From NCBI GenBank assembly GCA_013398015.1, contig VZRR01004735.1, forward strand, positions 63,547 through 127,546: a stretch of 64,000 nt of DNA. The letters are read 5' to 3'. Position numbers and translations under genes: made by a program. The notes below the pieces were generated by a model that had not been told where the DNA came from, did not search any database, and was given only the letters and a program-made list of their open reading frames with translations. The DNA comes from Oreocharis arfaki. Taxonomy: Eukaryota > Chordata > Aves > Passeriformes > Paramythiidae. The first letter of the stretch is position 1, and every line of letters begins with the position of its first letter. This document shows, in pieces, positions 47,615 through 59,865 of this stretch.

Positions 47615-47630
47615 CTACGGTCTATGAAAC
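47615..47630 (-). CDS. PHACTR1: PHACTR1 terminal coding exon, only 16 coding nt (…FHRP, stop)
   Basis: The acceptor TTTCAG is followed by G to complete Arg, then TTT CAT AGA CCG TAG. This yields the invariant C-terminus RFHRP of PHACTR1. The short coding part is credible because phase, peptide and acceptor all agree. In human PHACTR1 these last residues help shape the composite PP1 surface. Confidence 0.94.
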
Positions 47631-50600
47631 CTGAAACCCAAGGGGAAAAAAACCAGAGAAACAGTAAGATAATATCCTCACATGTATACTGCACATAAAA
47701 CAATGGGGGAACTAATTGCTACAGTGACACCATTAGACAGTTCAATTCCTGCAGCACTGACATCAGCCTTGCTGGCAAGAGGACCCACAACAGACAGACA
47801 CACACTCACACTTCCTTGGTCCTTGCCAGACTCACAGTTCATAGGCATAAGCTGTTTGCACCAAAATCTACCAGAGACATTCATGCACTTTGGGTCCATC
47901 CTATGGGATCCCTGAGCGGGTGACAGCAGATCAGCTCGCCCTCTTTCAGGCCATAGAAGGCCTGATTCTACAAAAATTATCTGGTTTAGACAAATCTTAT
48001 GCTATTCTGCCAGAAAGATTTACATATAGTTTAACTATGATTATTCCTTAATGTTGGCAGCTAAAGAAACAAATGGAGCTAAAATGGCCACCCTTCCTGC
48101 AAGGCACCCTGTGCCAGAAGGCCTGGGTTTGTCAGATCTGCAGATGCATTTGTTTTTAAGCTTCGATTTTTCACTCTATTATGAATTAATTAATGTGTCC
48201 CACTAGTAAAGTGACACTCACATTCTTTGCTCATGCCACTGCTTAATGACATGAAGAGCTCATTACCTTGCTAATGACTTTATAATGGTGATTTATCTAA
48301 GTTTATTTAAGGGAATTACTCTCTTTTGTTTAAGCACGCTTCCTTCAAGTGCGTATCTCCCAAAGCCACTTGTCTAACTGGTAAGTCCTCCTGTTCTTCA
48401 GGCAAAACCTCATTCCAGGGTCTGTTGTATGAGCTATGGCTCTCTGTATGCCTGGCCCAGACTTACTGAGTCCAAGCTGCTCAGTGGCTTTCAGACACAA
48501 ACTTTAAAGGGTCACTGCTCACTCCAACACTGGAAGAGAATGAAAATGCTGCCCAGAAACCTGTGAAAGACAAGCAGCCGGAGAGACTTCTGGACAACAG
48601 TATCCAGTCTATATATTGTGGGATGCTAAAGGCTTCATGGAATTCAATGGAGCTCTCAATGGAGCTTAACTACTTGTAGCAACACCCCCTTTAAAACAGC
48701 CTCATCCTTTCTACATCTGTCACCTTGCTCTGGAGGAGCCAAATGTCCCTCAAGGGCTTGGTCACCAGGGTCAACAGAACTAGGCAAATTGTACATCCTA
48801 AGGCTTCTCCCAGACCTTGTGGCTCAGGAGCAGCTGGCTTGTCTCTAGCAGCACTCCATCTCTACAACCCCCAGTGCAACCAGCCCAGCACATGCTAGGA
48901 TGGAGAAGGGAGATAGTTTCTGCAAGGTAATATATGCATAATACATGTGGTGAATTTTAATATAATTATTAATTTATACACATAAAAATCCCCTAATACA
49001 AAATTAATTTTGCCTTAAGCTTTTCTGTATTTTTCCTAAAAGTACCTGCATTTTTCATGAGCACTGAGCTGATGAACACACTAATACAAGGGCAGCTCCA
49101 GTTCTGCACCAGATCTCACTGTCACTTGTCTTCAGTACCCAACACTTGTCTTTAAAGTCTAAAATGTTGATTTGCAAAGGCCTCACTTCAGCCCTAGCCT
49201 GTCAGAGAGGAAGGTGGCTGGCCTGGGCTCATGGATAATTCATCCAGTCTCTACCATCATAACTGAAAAAAAGCCCAAGGTGTAAATAATAGTGCCTCTC
49301 TTACAGCGTGGATCTTGCCATGCCCCACTGCGTCACCCACGGCCGGACATGGAGGGCAAGACTGAGAGATCTGTGGGTGGGAGCTGCGTGGTGGGGAACA
49401 GCTGCACCCTCAGCAGGGCTTAGTGTGCGCTCATTCAGACTTTGCTACGTGCTCCACAAGGGTTCCCTGCCCTCCTTCAGACCCCAACACTTTTTTAAAA
49501 CTTTTGATCTCAGAGAACAGATATGCAGCATGATGATTTAAAAAAAAAGAGGGTATACTTCATTAAACGGCACGTGCCTGCATAACGCCACATAATGGGG
49601 CAGCATGTGTTCGTCTGTGTGAGTTGCTTTTACAGCCTGTAATTCTAAATGTTGTCTAGACCTCATGGTGTGTTCAGTGCATGTAGGAGAAACAGCTGCC
49701 GGCTTTGTTTTTTTTTTTTTGAAAACAACAGTATTCATTTATAGTCTTAAAAAATTAATCTCTGAGCTTACCTTGTTAGATGCCTGCTTAATTCATGAAC
49801 TTCCATTTCAGAGCTTTTAAATTCATTAAGCTCTTTTCGAATGGCTGCCTGCAAAGGAAAAATAAACTCATAAATGTATAAATGAGAGAGATCAAAGTAA
49901 GTTCACTTTGTTCTCAAAACAGTATATTAAAAGTAAAGCAGATAGATAATATTATCAGAGAAAAAGACAAACATAAAGACTTTAAAATGTGAAAAGGAAC
50001 AGAGATAAGCATGCTCTAAATCACATAAAGGGAAGAGAGATGCTTCAGTGGAATGGCTCAATTTGAAAACATGTCACAGACAAGGCAGGTACAGAACCCA
50101 ATTCTGGCTTACTATGTAAACATTTATATGTACAAAATCCAAATTAGCACAAGCATGAAAAAAAAAAAATGCACTGCAAGTTTGTGAAACACTGTGATCT
50201 ATTCCAGAGCTGGACTGTGACTAGACTGGGCCCAGATCCTGACAGACTTGTGTTTGAGATGTCTTCTGCCTTTATTGGTCCCGAATTTCCTCAAGTGAAG
50301 TTACCTAAAGCGACTGATCTTATTTGGCAAGGAAAGATGGATACCTGGCTCCCTGCCCTTTACTCTGCCTTGGGCTGTGCCCCTCTGCCCTGCTCCTCCC
50401 TTCTGACCTAGCTGTGCTATTTATTGAACTAATTCAACAAATTAACCCAGCAGAAAACCTGCCATGGTGTGGTGGTATTCAGCCTCTGTGGCTTGTCTGT
50501 GAGGGAAAAGCAAACAGGGGCACTGGCAGGAAGAGAAATATTGAAGAATAAAAAAACAGACAGGGTGACTTGGAGGGACTCAGCTGCATGGTAGAGATGG

Positions 50601-53600
50601 TGCTCAGCACAAATGGCTCATGTCCCAGGCCCAAAGTCAAGACCTCTGAGAGCCCTGTGATATTTGCAGCTCATGAGTAGTTCCACTGTGAGCATTTGGA
50701 GGGGATGTGCAAAGTGTCTGCTGTGGCCAAATGCTCCCATGGGTCCAAGGGGTGTGCACTGCCTTTTTGTGTGATGCTGAAAACATCAGCATTAGAGGTG
50801 GAAAGCGGCTGATCCAGTAAGTGGTATTCGTGTCTGTCAGGAATTTTTCTCAGTGAAGGAAATCTAAAGCAGTATGAGTAGCATGAGCCCAAAACAGGAC
50901 TTTTGCAACAGCCACTGATTCGGTCACCAACTACCTTTGCTTTGACAAGCCCTAAGTGATGGATTTTGCAAGTGTTTTTTCACAGAAAAGGCCCTTTCTG
51001 CTCCTTCTCCACAGCTTTGGTTCCTTATTTCCCTTCAAAGTGCCTGTCAGGTGCTGCCTCATCCATCAGGACAAAGAGATGGCTACGCAGCAGCTCCAGG
51101 GCTGCCTTCAGCAGACCAATCTGCAATTGAAGTGACTGTGAAGGAGGCCACAGGGGCTGCTGGCTCCTACAGGGACTGAGATCTATTCCCCCTCCCATCC
51201 CTTGTCTGTTGGAGAGATGCAAAAATGTTGTTTTCCTTCCCCTAAGAGTCAGACCTGCTAAAGACAAACTGACTGAAGGCAGTTCCCTTCACCCAGCACA
51301 CAGAGCAAGATTTACTGGCAAACAGAAAAGCCCATTGCTAAAATCTGTTTTTGCAATAAATCTGGCCTGTGCTGACCAGTGAAGACAGTTATTGAATCAC
51401 AGCTCTGGAAGAAAATAATCCTGTATAGGATGATGCAGCTTTGTTTCAATTTGTCTGGCTATTTTTTCCAACAGTGGACATAGCGTTGAGGAAAAGCAGG
51501 TCATCTGAATGGCAGAAATCAGAATACTGCCCACAGGACCCAAACAAAAACCAATCTATCTGCTTCCTTATGCTGTAAAGGGCATTAATATTAGAACAAC
51601 AAACATCTCTTCTTCTGATGGTGCTTTGCTGAGAAAAGGTTAATTTGAAGGACTTAACCCTTTTCTCTGAATACTGAACTTGCACATTCATTATAAAAAA
51701 AAGTGACATCAAAGTACTCTGTCTTAAAACTAAACTCATTACTAGGTTACATTTAGTACTGGTATTTAATGCTTGTTCTTTACAGAGACATAGGATGAGG
51801 CAGGACTTGTTTGGAAATCAAATCTCCATGCGCAGATGAAGTTTCTACATGACTTTAATCCCAGACAGGGATCTCTCAAAGGCTGCAGAACCAGTTGGGA
51901 GATTTATTCACTCCCTCATCTACCAATTAAGAGAATAAAACTAAGTCAGTTGACTAATATCTTGTCAAACATGGTGAGATAAAATGAGAAAAGCTAATTT
52001 AATTCAGTATATTATGGTCTTTGGACAGTCCAGAGGAATTTTTTTTTTTTCCAGATCAGGTTATGATACATTAACTGAACCAAAGCTAAACTGAAAAAAA
52101 TTGCTCTAAAGACCAAAGTCATAGAACTATACAAGTCCTTTGGTTGAATTATACAAGTATAACAGGCTGTCCTTTATGAATAAAACCAAGAGCACCACAG
52201 ATGAGTGGCATCGCTGGAAATTCTGCTAATTCTCTAAACACTGGACATCATGCTCTCTCCATTGCTGAATGAGTGAATTCCATGGCAAAGAAACAGTCAA
52301 GGCTTGAATTCAGGTATCTGAAAGTCTTTGAAATTACAAGGGCATCATGGAGTGACTGTAAGATTCATGAGTGAATCACTGAGCCTCATAGTCCTTGCTT
52401 CTTATAATGTCCATAAAATCCTTTAGATCTTTTTCCTGAGGTCTCATTAAGACCCTCAGCATGTGACTGATAAAATTTGCCAGCACTTTAATCCCTCTGC
52501 CGTCAATGCCAACACCAGAGACACCATTTAGTGGAAGCTCCACCAGTGCTCAGAGGGCAGTGCCATCAATACCAAACGTGTGTCTTTTTTCATTTGCAGG
52601 TCTTGTGTGATTTCAGTTCACTGCTTAAAATACTCTGTGGCAGAAATCCTGAGAAAAGGCCCCTGTTGTAACACAGTAGAGAGAAGTGACCTGGCTTTGG
52701 AGGGATGGAGGTACCTTTGCCAAATTAACCTGCTGGCATTTTCACACCCAAGCACAGCCATTCTGGCACACGCTCCTCACTGCTCTGCTAAGTCTTGCCA
52801 GAGCTCTCAGCCGGCAGCATAATGTGGCAAAACCAAAACCAACAAACAAATAACAGGGCTGTCATTAGGACCTTTTTTGAAGGGGTTTGGGATTCCTTCC
52901 CTCTCCTGGTTTCCATGCATATAGAAACCTTCTTGCCAAAGATGCATGCTTCAAACAAACAAACCTTGTGAATGGGGAAAAAACCACAGGTGTGTTGGGA
53001 AGGGATGTCAGGTGGATGTTTACTCCTTGACAGCCATGGGACCTGTGGGACCCAAGGGATGCTGTTTGCCACAACATGCTGTGGCTGTTCAGGCCATGGC
53101 TCTCCCAGAGTTGCCCCACTTACTTTGTCGGCGGCTGTGAGTCGTGTCCAGGGTTTGTCCGCCCTCCTGTCATAGTCCTGTGCGTCTGCCACTTCCACGT
53201 AGTCACTGAAGCGGATGAGGATTTTCCTCTCACGTAGCTCTTCTACTGTGGGCCTTTGACTCAGCTGCAGGTTTGAAGAAAGAGTGGAAAAAGACATCAG
53301 GACTTTACTTTTTCCCTACAGAGTGCTGCTTGGGGATTTATTTTACTACAACTGCCGTTATGGTAATAAGAGGGTTTGGACATTCCCAGTGCTTTGTTTT
53401 TATTGGCCTTTCACAGAATTGCTATCTGGGAAATGCCCTCTTGTTGTAACACCTTAAATATCATCTCACCTTGCTGCCAGAGCAGCCCACTGTTCCTTGG
53501 GAAGCTGCTGTGGCTGGAGACCCCAACTCCCAGCTGAGCTTGACCACCCTTGGCAGAAATGAGATGTAATGCAAGAAATTCTCCTAGTGCACTGGTGTCC

Positions 53601-56600
53601 CAGGAGGAGACAAAGACCACAACACAACTTTGAAACTACCTGCACAGGCTATTCACTTTCCAGCCTTCTGCTCCGGTTGTCTGTAGTTCTGCACTGCCTG
53701 GGAAGAGTCAGGCCAAGGCATGGAGTGGCTCCTGTCCTGAATTATGTGCAAAAGGTGAAAACCAACTTTCTTTACCATTCTGATGTTCTGCAGACCTGTC
53801 CTTACTTCCAGAAAAGGCAGGCAGGATGATTAGTGCTCATTGAACTTTTTGCTGTATTTATTGACAGCTGGGGTTTGTGTCACAGCATATTTGACTTTTA
53901 AAAGCTTCTGTTGCATGCGACAAGCAAAAACAAAATGGCAAGGGTGGATTGTATCATGTCAGGAAAGCATCTTCATTGTTTCAAAGCATTTCTTTAAAAT
54001 TCCACAGCAGAATAGGCAGCCACAGTCAAAACTCCTCTTAAATTAGTGTGCTGATAGTCCACGTGTCGCACAGCCAGTTACATGGGCAGGGACAGGAGTT
54101 GGCTTTCAGAGATCAATTCTCCTTGGATGCACAGCATGCTGGTGGAATGCCAAAAGCAATTACACAATTGTTGCTAAAGAAGGTGCAACATAAATGTGTG
54201 CATGTGACTGTAGATTAGCTGAAAAGTTCCACTGTTAGAGTACAACATTTGTAACCAGGATACATCAGGAAAAATAATATCCTGATAAAAATTTCCTACA
54301 CGGTGTATGATGCTCTTCCCACTCACTAGAAATAGATGTGCTTGAAATATTTACCCTTGTGAAAGGTGAAAGGCCTAAATATTTAATAAAATGCTTGAGA
54401 TTCTATTCTGCAACATTATTTATGTTCCTGAATCCACCTTTCTTCTGAATTAAGTATCTCAGTTCCCTGCATTTCATCTTCCAGGGAGAATTATGATCTA
54501 AAACAGCCAGGATACTAAGTGAAGGATGAAAAATCTCCCCTTTCTTCAGCATTTGGGTGGAGTTCTACCGCCCTATCCTGCATCTGGCTGTAAGCCTGTG
54601 TGCTTGGCTTGTTCTCGGCATGGTTGGTTGTCTTTCTTTTCTCTGTTTAGAAAAGATGATTGTGACGGGAGGTGGCAGTGGGGCTGCTCTCCTTACACCA
54701 GCATCCCTGAGAATGCACACAGAAATTGGGTTCAAACACCTTATGTGGAGGTGGTCTGCAGAGCTGCACTAATGTCCTGCCTGTGAGATGCTCAGGAGAA
54801 CAGGAATGAGGATGGAAAAAAGATGCACTGACTCTTGTGCCAGTGCTCTGGCTGTGAAAGAGTCCTGAAATCCATGGCTGATATCACATAGTTCATGTGT
54901 AGCCATAAATCTACATATATTTCCATATATAAATACACTCATACAAAATACATTCAGTACATTAAACCAAAGTGCCAATCTGATCATGCTAAGTGTAAAG
55001 AGAGAGACAACCACGCTAAGTCATTTTCTAAAGGCCATTAATTAAAGCTACATTACTTGAATGGTTAACAAATTGCCCCGCCTTCTTCTCATGCCATTGC
55101 AGAGATTTCCCGTGACCTTCTAAGTGTGAGGGTCTTGCAGTATCTTTGGGCCACCCAGAGCTCCCTTAACTCTTGAATAGCTGGGGAACCAGCTTTGCAG
55201 GACAGACTGTAAGCAGCCCACTGCAGGTGTCAGTTCAGTGTGTGTCCACATTGAGGGCACAGCTCATCTGAGATCTCACCTTGCAGTTTATTTTTATGAC
55301 CTGTGAGCTGTGGTCCCTTGGGTCCAAATTGCTTAATGCTACAGAGTCCTTCTCAAGCAACACCTAAGCAGGAGCTCTTTTAACAGGCAGAAAGAATAGG
55401 GCACATTCAAAAATTACAGGACAAGGACACGGCCAAGGGCACGATGCAATTGTCAGCACAAGGCGTGGTGCTGCAAGCAGGGAGAAGGGGTTCTTAATGA
55501 GCTGAACCCCTTTTTAATTTACTTCTGTTAATGTCAAAGGGATGTACGTGCATGAGTGTGTCTGGACTTTTTCTGTGTGCACTACCTGGGCATTTACATT
55601 TGTGTGTACCTATCTGTGAAGATTTAGGAGCGGAGGGAGCAGGGTAATTCTATGGCAAGTGACTCATTATTTGAGTGTGAACCAGGGCAAAATTCCCTTT
55701 CAAAATAAATGGATTTGTATTAATGCAAAAGCAGTAAATGAGGATAGGACCTCCCATGCCTTGTCACAGGAGGTCAAATTTTCTTCTGTAAATTCTGGAG
55801 CACTGTAGGTACAAATGGGCATTTCCCAGGCTTTGGTACTAAGGCAATTTGGAAGCAAAGGTTTATTAACACAACCCCCTTTGTCCGTGGCATGGGAAAT
55901 AAAGCAAACCCAAGCACCACCACCAGGTAAAGTGGAGGGGGACTTACTCTTGCTAGTCTGGTCTTGGGATTTAGTGAAATACAAAATGCTGAGTTTGCCC
56001 CATTTCAGTCACAAGGAAGCTTGCTGTCTTGGCACATCATCAGTGCCTGATCAGTTACTTCATTAAAATATTATAGTTGTTATTTAAGGAAGAAATCAAA
56101 CTGAAAAATTACAAACCCTAACCAGCAGCACACACAACCCCCTCTCTCCTTTGCTCCCCACCTTCTGCGGTAAAGACACAGGAGCACGACGTGATAAAAA
56201 TGCCCTGAAGACCTTTCCCTCTGACTATAAATGCAGTTTATCCAAATTAGCCACTAACATTTTTTTCTTCTCTAACCTTTCTCCTCCCCACTGCCTCTCT
56301 CTCACCTCTCTCTGATGAGTCCCACCTCTCTCAAGAGTTCATTATTTTCAACAGCCTTTGCTGATGCAAGCCAGTTGAGGTCAGTTAAAGAAAAGCTTTA
56401 ACATCTTCAAGCAAGGGAGACTTTTCCCAGAGAGGGACCAGTGAACAGTTTTAATTGGAATTTAAACTGAATTTAAACAGGGCAGGAATCTAACTAGAGC
56501 AAAGATTTCAGATTATTCCACAGATTTTAGGAAACAGCCACACCTCTTCAATTTGGTAGTCAGTATTACAGCTCTGAGAGATTTCATTTTGGAGCTAGAC

Positions 56601-59600
56601 CTCTGAGAAAAACAAGCTATTGGCAGTGGGGGGATAGGAAGCAGTAAACAGCTCTGGGGATTGGGGAGCATGGTGCCATTCAAGAGAAGAGAAGGTAGGT
56701 AAAGAAGAGTTCTATTCCACTTTGCAAGTGATTTGTAAAGTGTTCCGTTAATCCAGGCTATGATTCTCTCTCTGTAATGGAAGTCCTCAGGGAACATTCA
56801 GGCCTGCGTTAATTGCCTTGGTCCTTGGCCAAGTTTGTCGTGGTCCAGAGAGGATAGTAGTAATTCCATAGAGGATTGGTAGTAATTCCTGGGGGCCCAG
56901 ATCTCCCTGTGGATGTGACCCACCTGCAACACTTGAGAGGGCTTCTGCACATTAATATTCTTTGAATGGGCTGGGGGTCAAGACCAGTGCTCAGAGAAAA
57001 AACCTTCCTAAACCACACGTCCTTCCACTCAAATGACGCAAGTCCATGCGCCCAAAGGTGCTCAGTGGGCCTGAGGGGCAGGGAGAGAGAGGACAGGGGT
57101 GGCTGGGCATCTCAGGTGACAGGCAAATACGCTTCCCCTCTCCTTCCTCGGGCAGGAGGGACACAAGCTACTGAGAAACTTAGCCAACAGCATGTGCCAC
57201 CATTTTGTTATTTGACTGGTAGCTATTCCTCACCCCAGTTAATGTGGAGTTAGATGAGTCTGAGAGGATGGAAAGTGCTAAAAGGGGCAGCTTGCTATAG
57301 GTCACCTGATTTCGTTATAATTTTTTTTTTTTAGAAATTGCCTGTCCAGATGATGAATTCAACTGGATATTTATTGCTGACTTTAATAAGGCATCTAGAC
57401 CTAGCAAGGTAATCTTACTCATTACAGCATGTCATGTTACAACTTATCATCATAACACTATAACAAAATGTCAGTGCTGAAGGAATTTTAAGAACAGCTT
57501 TTTAATGGATGGAGTGGGTTCTTCCCTTGGAATTGGAATGTTGCCACCAGAAAAACTGGGGACAGTAGCAGTTTCTGTAGAGCAAGGTCAAAAGTCTCAT
57601 CAGTGGCTTCTACACAACCCACTTCCCTTCTTATTCCCAACTACACAGGTTTACAAAAGAGGCAACATGGCAGAGTTTCCTTATGTTGAATTTACCCTGC
57701 GGGCGTGTGTGCGCTTGAAAACTCAGTGCAAACAGAAAGGGCTGCTGGGCAACACACTTGCTGAGCTCAATTAAACTTCTGCTTGATCTGAGGTTTAAAA
57801 TCCTCTGGTAATAAGACTTCAGTACAAACCGACAGAAGGAGCTTGCCACTGCTGTAAACACAACGACACATCTGGGACAGGCTCATGAAAGACACAGCTG
57901 GGGAATAACAACTATTTTTGCAGGATTCACTCGGTGGTTGGCATTTCTAGTTGTTATCTAAAACACTTGCACACTTTATTCACTTCTTTTCTCTAGTGAT
58001 TTCTGAGCTTTTATGATGGTATGTTTGGTAGGTGAGAACAAAATCTGTTGTTAGATCAGCCCTGCAGTTCTTTCATTAAAATTACATGTGTCACTAGAAC
58101 AATTTACAACAGTTTAAAAAGATGATCCAAATCAAACAATGCTAAGTCGTGTTGCTACCAACCTCAGAAGTGTGGGGGAGAAAAATCTTTACTAGAGAGG
58201 AAGCCAAAAAAAGCCTAAAAGGTATGTGACCAGGAACAGGGGTATGAACATCAAAGAGCCAAAAGCCTGGGCCTCGGACTGATGCTGCTCTCTCTGTTGT
58301 TCCTACTTAAAAGTGCAAACAAGACAAAGCAAGAAATCTCACAGAAAACTGCTGAGGTTTTAGGGAGCAGACACTGATGTGAAGCAGTGGCAGCCTGGAT
58401 GCTTTAGCTGAGCTGTGGCCTCTGCCTTTGACAAACAATTCCTGCGCTCGGCACCTTTCCTACAGGACACTGGAAGATGGGAACCGTGTGGCGATGACGC
58501 CGGCTCAGTCAGCAAGCCCTCACTTCTCAGGCGGCACACTGGGTCTGGAGAGCTGTGCTCTGTTTCTATTACAGCCACTCCTCAAACGGCATCAAGCTCT
58601 GCACTGGATTCCTGCACGTGTTTACCCTTACAGGGAAATTGAAAGCCTGGTAAAATGGTATTTCCAGCCCTTGCGCAGAGCCTCAATCCCATGAAACATC
58701 TGCAATGCAGTTAGGATCTTTTCTTTCAGGCAGTGGTAAGAGGGAATGCAAAATCATCCTTGTCATTGTGGTCAGGAATATAAGTGTTTTACAAACAATA
58801 TTACAGCTCTCTAGCTCCTGCAGACAACAGCACTATCCCCCCAACAGCGTCCAAGAATTCTACCTATTTACATGGACTGAGAATAAGGCATGAGATTTTT
58901 AACCATGGAAGAAAGCAATTCAGTTCCCTGAATGTAACCTTTCCACACATATTTAGAGACCTTTCCTTGTTATTATTTATACCATGAAAGCTGTGATCAC
59001 ATAGGTCAAAAAAACTAAGCCATCTAAAACTGTACAGAAAGGGAATGGCGCTGCCTCACAAATATGTGAGTTTTTAGGGGGCTTTCTTCACCTCTGGAGA
59101 TACGAAATATATCAGTGGTGAAAGAAAGTTTATCTGCAATAGCAGGATGGATTGTTCATTGTGTATATTTGGGCATCTGTAGACATTTACGCCAGCTGCA
59201 AAACTGAATGTGTCTATCTAAAATGTCCGTTCTTCAGTTTTAAGAGTAAATGACTTTCGAATCAAGCAGTGCTGTTTTGTTTGTCCCACCCTGCCAATAT
59301 AAGATTGTTTTCTGCACTATACACTTTTTTGCAAATGCTTGTCTCTATTCAGTTTAAAATGCCTCAATTGAAAACCTCTCTTTCCAGAAAATGTTTCGCT
59401 TCCAGTTTTATGAGGGGTTTTTTGGGGGGAATTTTCAAATCAGCATTGCTTTAACTTTGCTCTTTGTAATGGCTACAGAAGCCATTATATTTACAAGAAG
59501 CATTGGTCCTTGTAAGTGCCGGTCTCTATCTTTCACTGTTCAAAACTCCTTCAGTTATGAAGTCTAGATCCTCTTTTGTTCTGTTTGAAATGTTACCAGC

Positions 59601-59865
59601 AGTAGCCTGAAAAGTGGTTTCCTTCGCTCTCTGTGGACTTATACCCTGCAACATCGCTGATTTCTTTTAAAGATTTTTTTTTTAAAGACTTGTTTCACAC
59701 TCTACTTTTGAAAATGGTGCTGAAAAAAAGGAAAAAGGCAAACAGCTGTGCAGTAGGGAGAAAGTTACAGTAGTGTCATAATAGAATCAAAGTTGCTTCT
59801 CACCTTACGTGTTAATCTTCTCTTAATCTCTCGTTTTTCCTCCTGCTCCTCTTGCTCATTCCGGG
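47615..59865 (-). CDS. PHACTR1: PHACTR1, last four coding exons (5' part outside window): phosphatase and actin regulator 1
   Basis: On the - strand, exons 59865-59804, 53264-53124, 49848-49772 and 47630-47615 join in frame to give the C-terminal 98 residues and stop of PHACTR1. In order they encode the end of an RPEL linker (RNEQEEQEEKREIKRRLTRK), the last RPEL motif (LSQRPTVEELRERKIL), the PP1-docking region (LIRF, then DYVEVADAQDYDRRADKPW) and the C-terminal helix ending RHLTRFHRP. RPEL motifs bind G-actin; the C-terminus binds the PP1 catalytic subunit through an extended RVxF-type string and remodels its substrate groove. The DYVEV...RADKPWTRL sequence and the neighbouring genes identify PHACTR1 rather than PHACTR2-4. 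Earlier exons (N-terminal RPEL, further C-terminal RPELs) lie beyond 64000. The gene converges on TBC1D7, as in human. Confidence 0.96.
47631..49771 (-). other. PHACTR1: PHACTR1 last intron
   Basis: 2.1 kb GT-AG intron ending TTGGGTTTCAG. It contains an AT-rich unique block near 48180-48360 with several homeobox-like cores (TAATGACTTTATAATGG), which could be a regulatory element. No coding content. Confidence 0.88.
49772..49848 (-). CDS. PHACTR1: PHACTR1 penultimate coding exon
   Basis: 77 nt, starts in phase 0 and ends in phase 2. It encodes AAIRKELNEFKSSEMEVHEL and SRHLT, plus AG of an Arg codon. This is the C-terminal amphipathic helix that lies on PP1. The donor is GTAAGC. Confidence 0.96.
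49849..53123 (-). other. PHACTR1: PHACTR1 intron
   Basis: 3.3 kb GT-AG intron, phase 0, ending TTTCCTTTGCAG on the - strand. No other feature was recognised. Confidence 0.9.
53124..53264 (-). CDS. PHACTR1: PHACTR1 coding exon, last RPEL motif and PP1-docking segment
   Basis: 141 nt, phase 0 at both ends, 47 codons. It encodes the RPEL helix LSQRPTVEELRERKIL, the RVxF-type LIRF, the following DYVEV, and the Arg/Trp anchor region RRADKPWTRLTAADK. In the human PHACTR1-PP1 structure, equivalent residues form the extended docking string. The acceptor is CTGCAG at 53270-53265 and the donor GTAAGT. Confidence 0.97.
53265..59803 (-). other. PHACTR1: PHACTR1 intron between the RPEL-linker exon and the last RPEL exon
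   Basis: 6.5 kb GT-AG intron (donor GTGAGA, acceptor AACCTGCAG). No transposon copy was recognised. A + strand exon-like block at 57335-57408 is described in the findings. No coding exon was recognised on the - strand. Confidence 0.85.
59804..59865 (-). CDS. PHACTR1: PHACTR1 coding exon, RPEL linker (RNEQEEQEEKREIKRRLTRK)
   Basis: 62 nt. The acceptor TTTTACAG is at 59873-59866. The exon starts with two bases of a split Pro codon and then reads 20 codons with a Glu-rich helix between two RPEL motifs, ending in phase 0. The donor is GTGAGA from 59803. The last two codons, CGT AAG, themselves form a second donor-like GTAAGG five bases upstream; using it would shift the frame. Confidence 0.95.
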
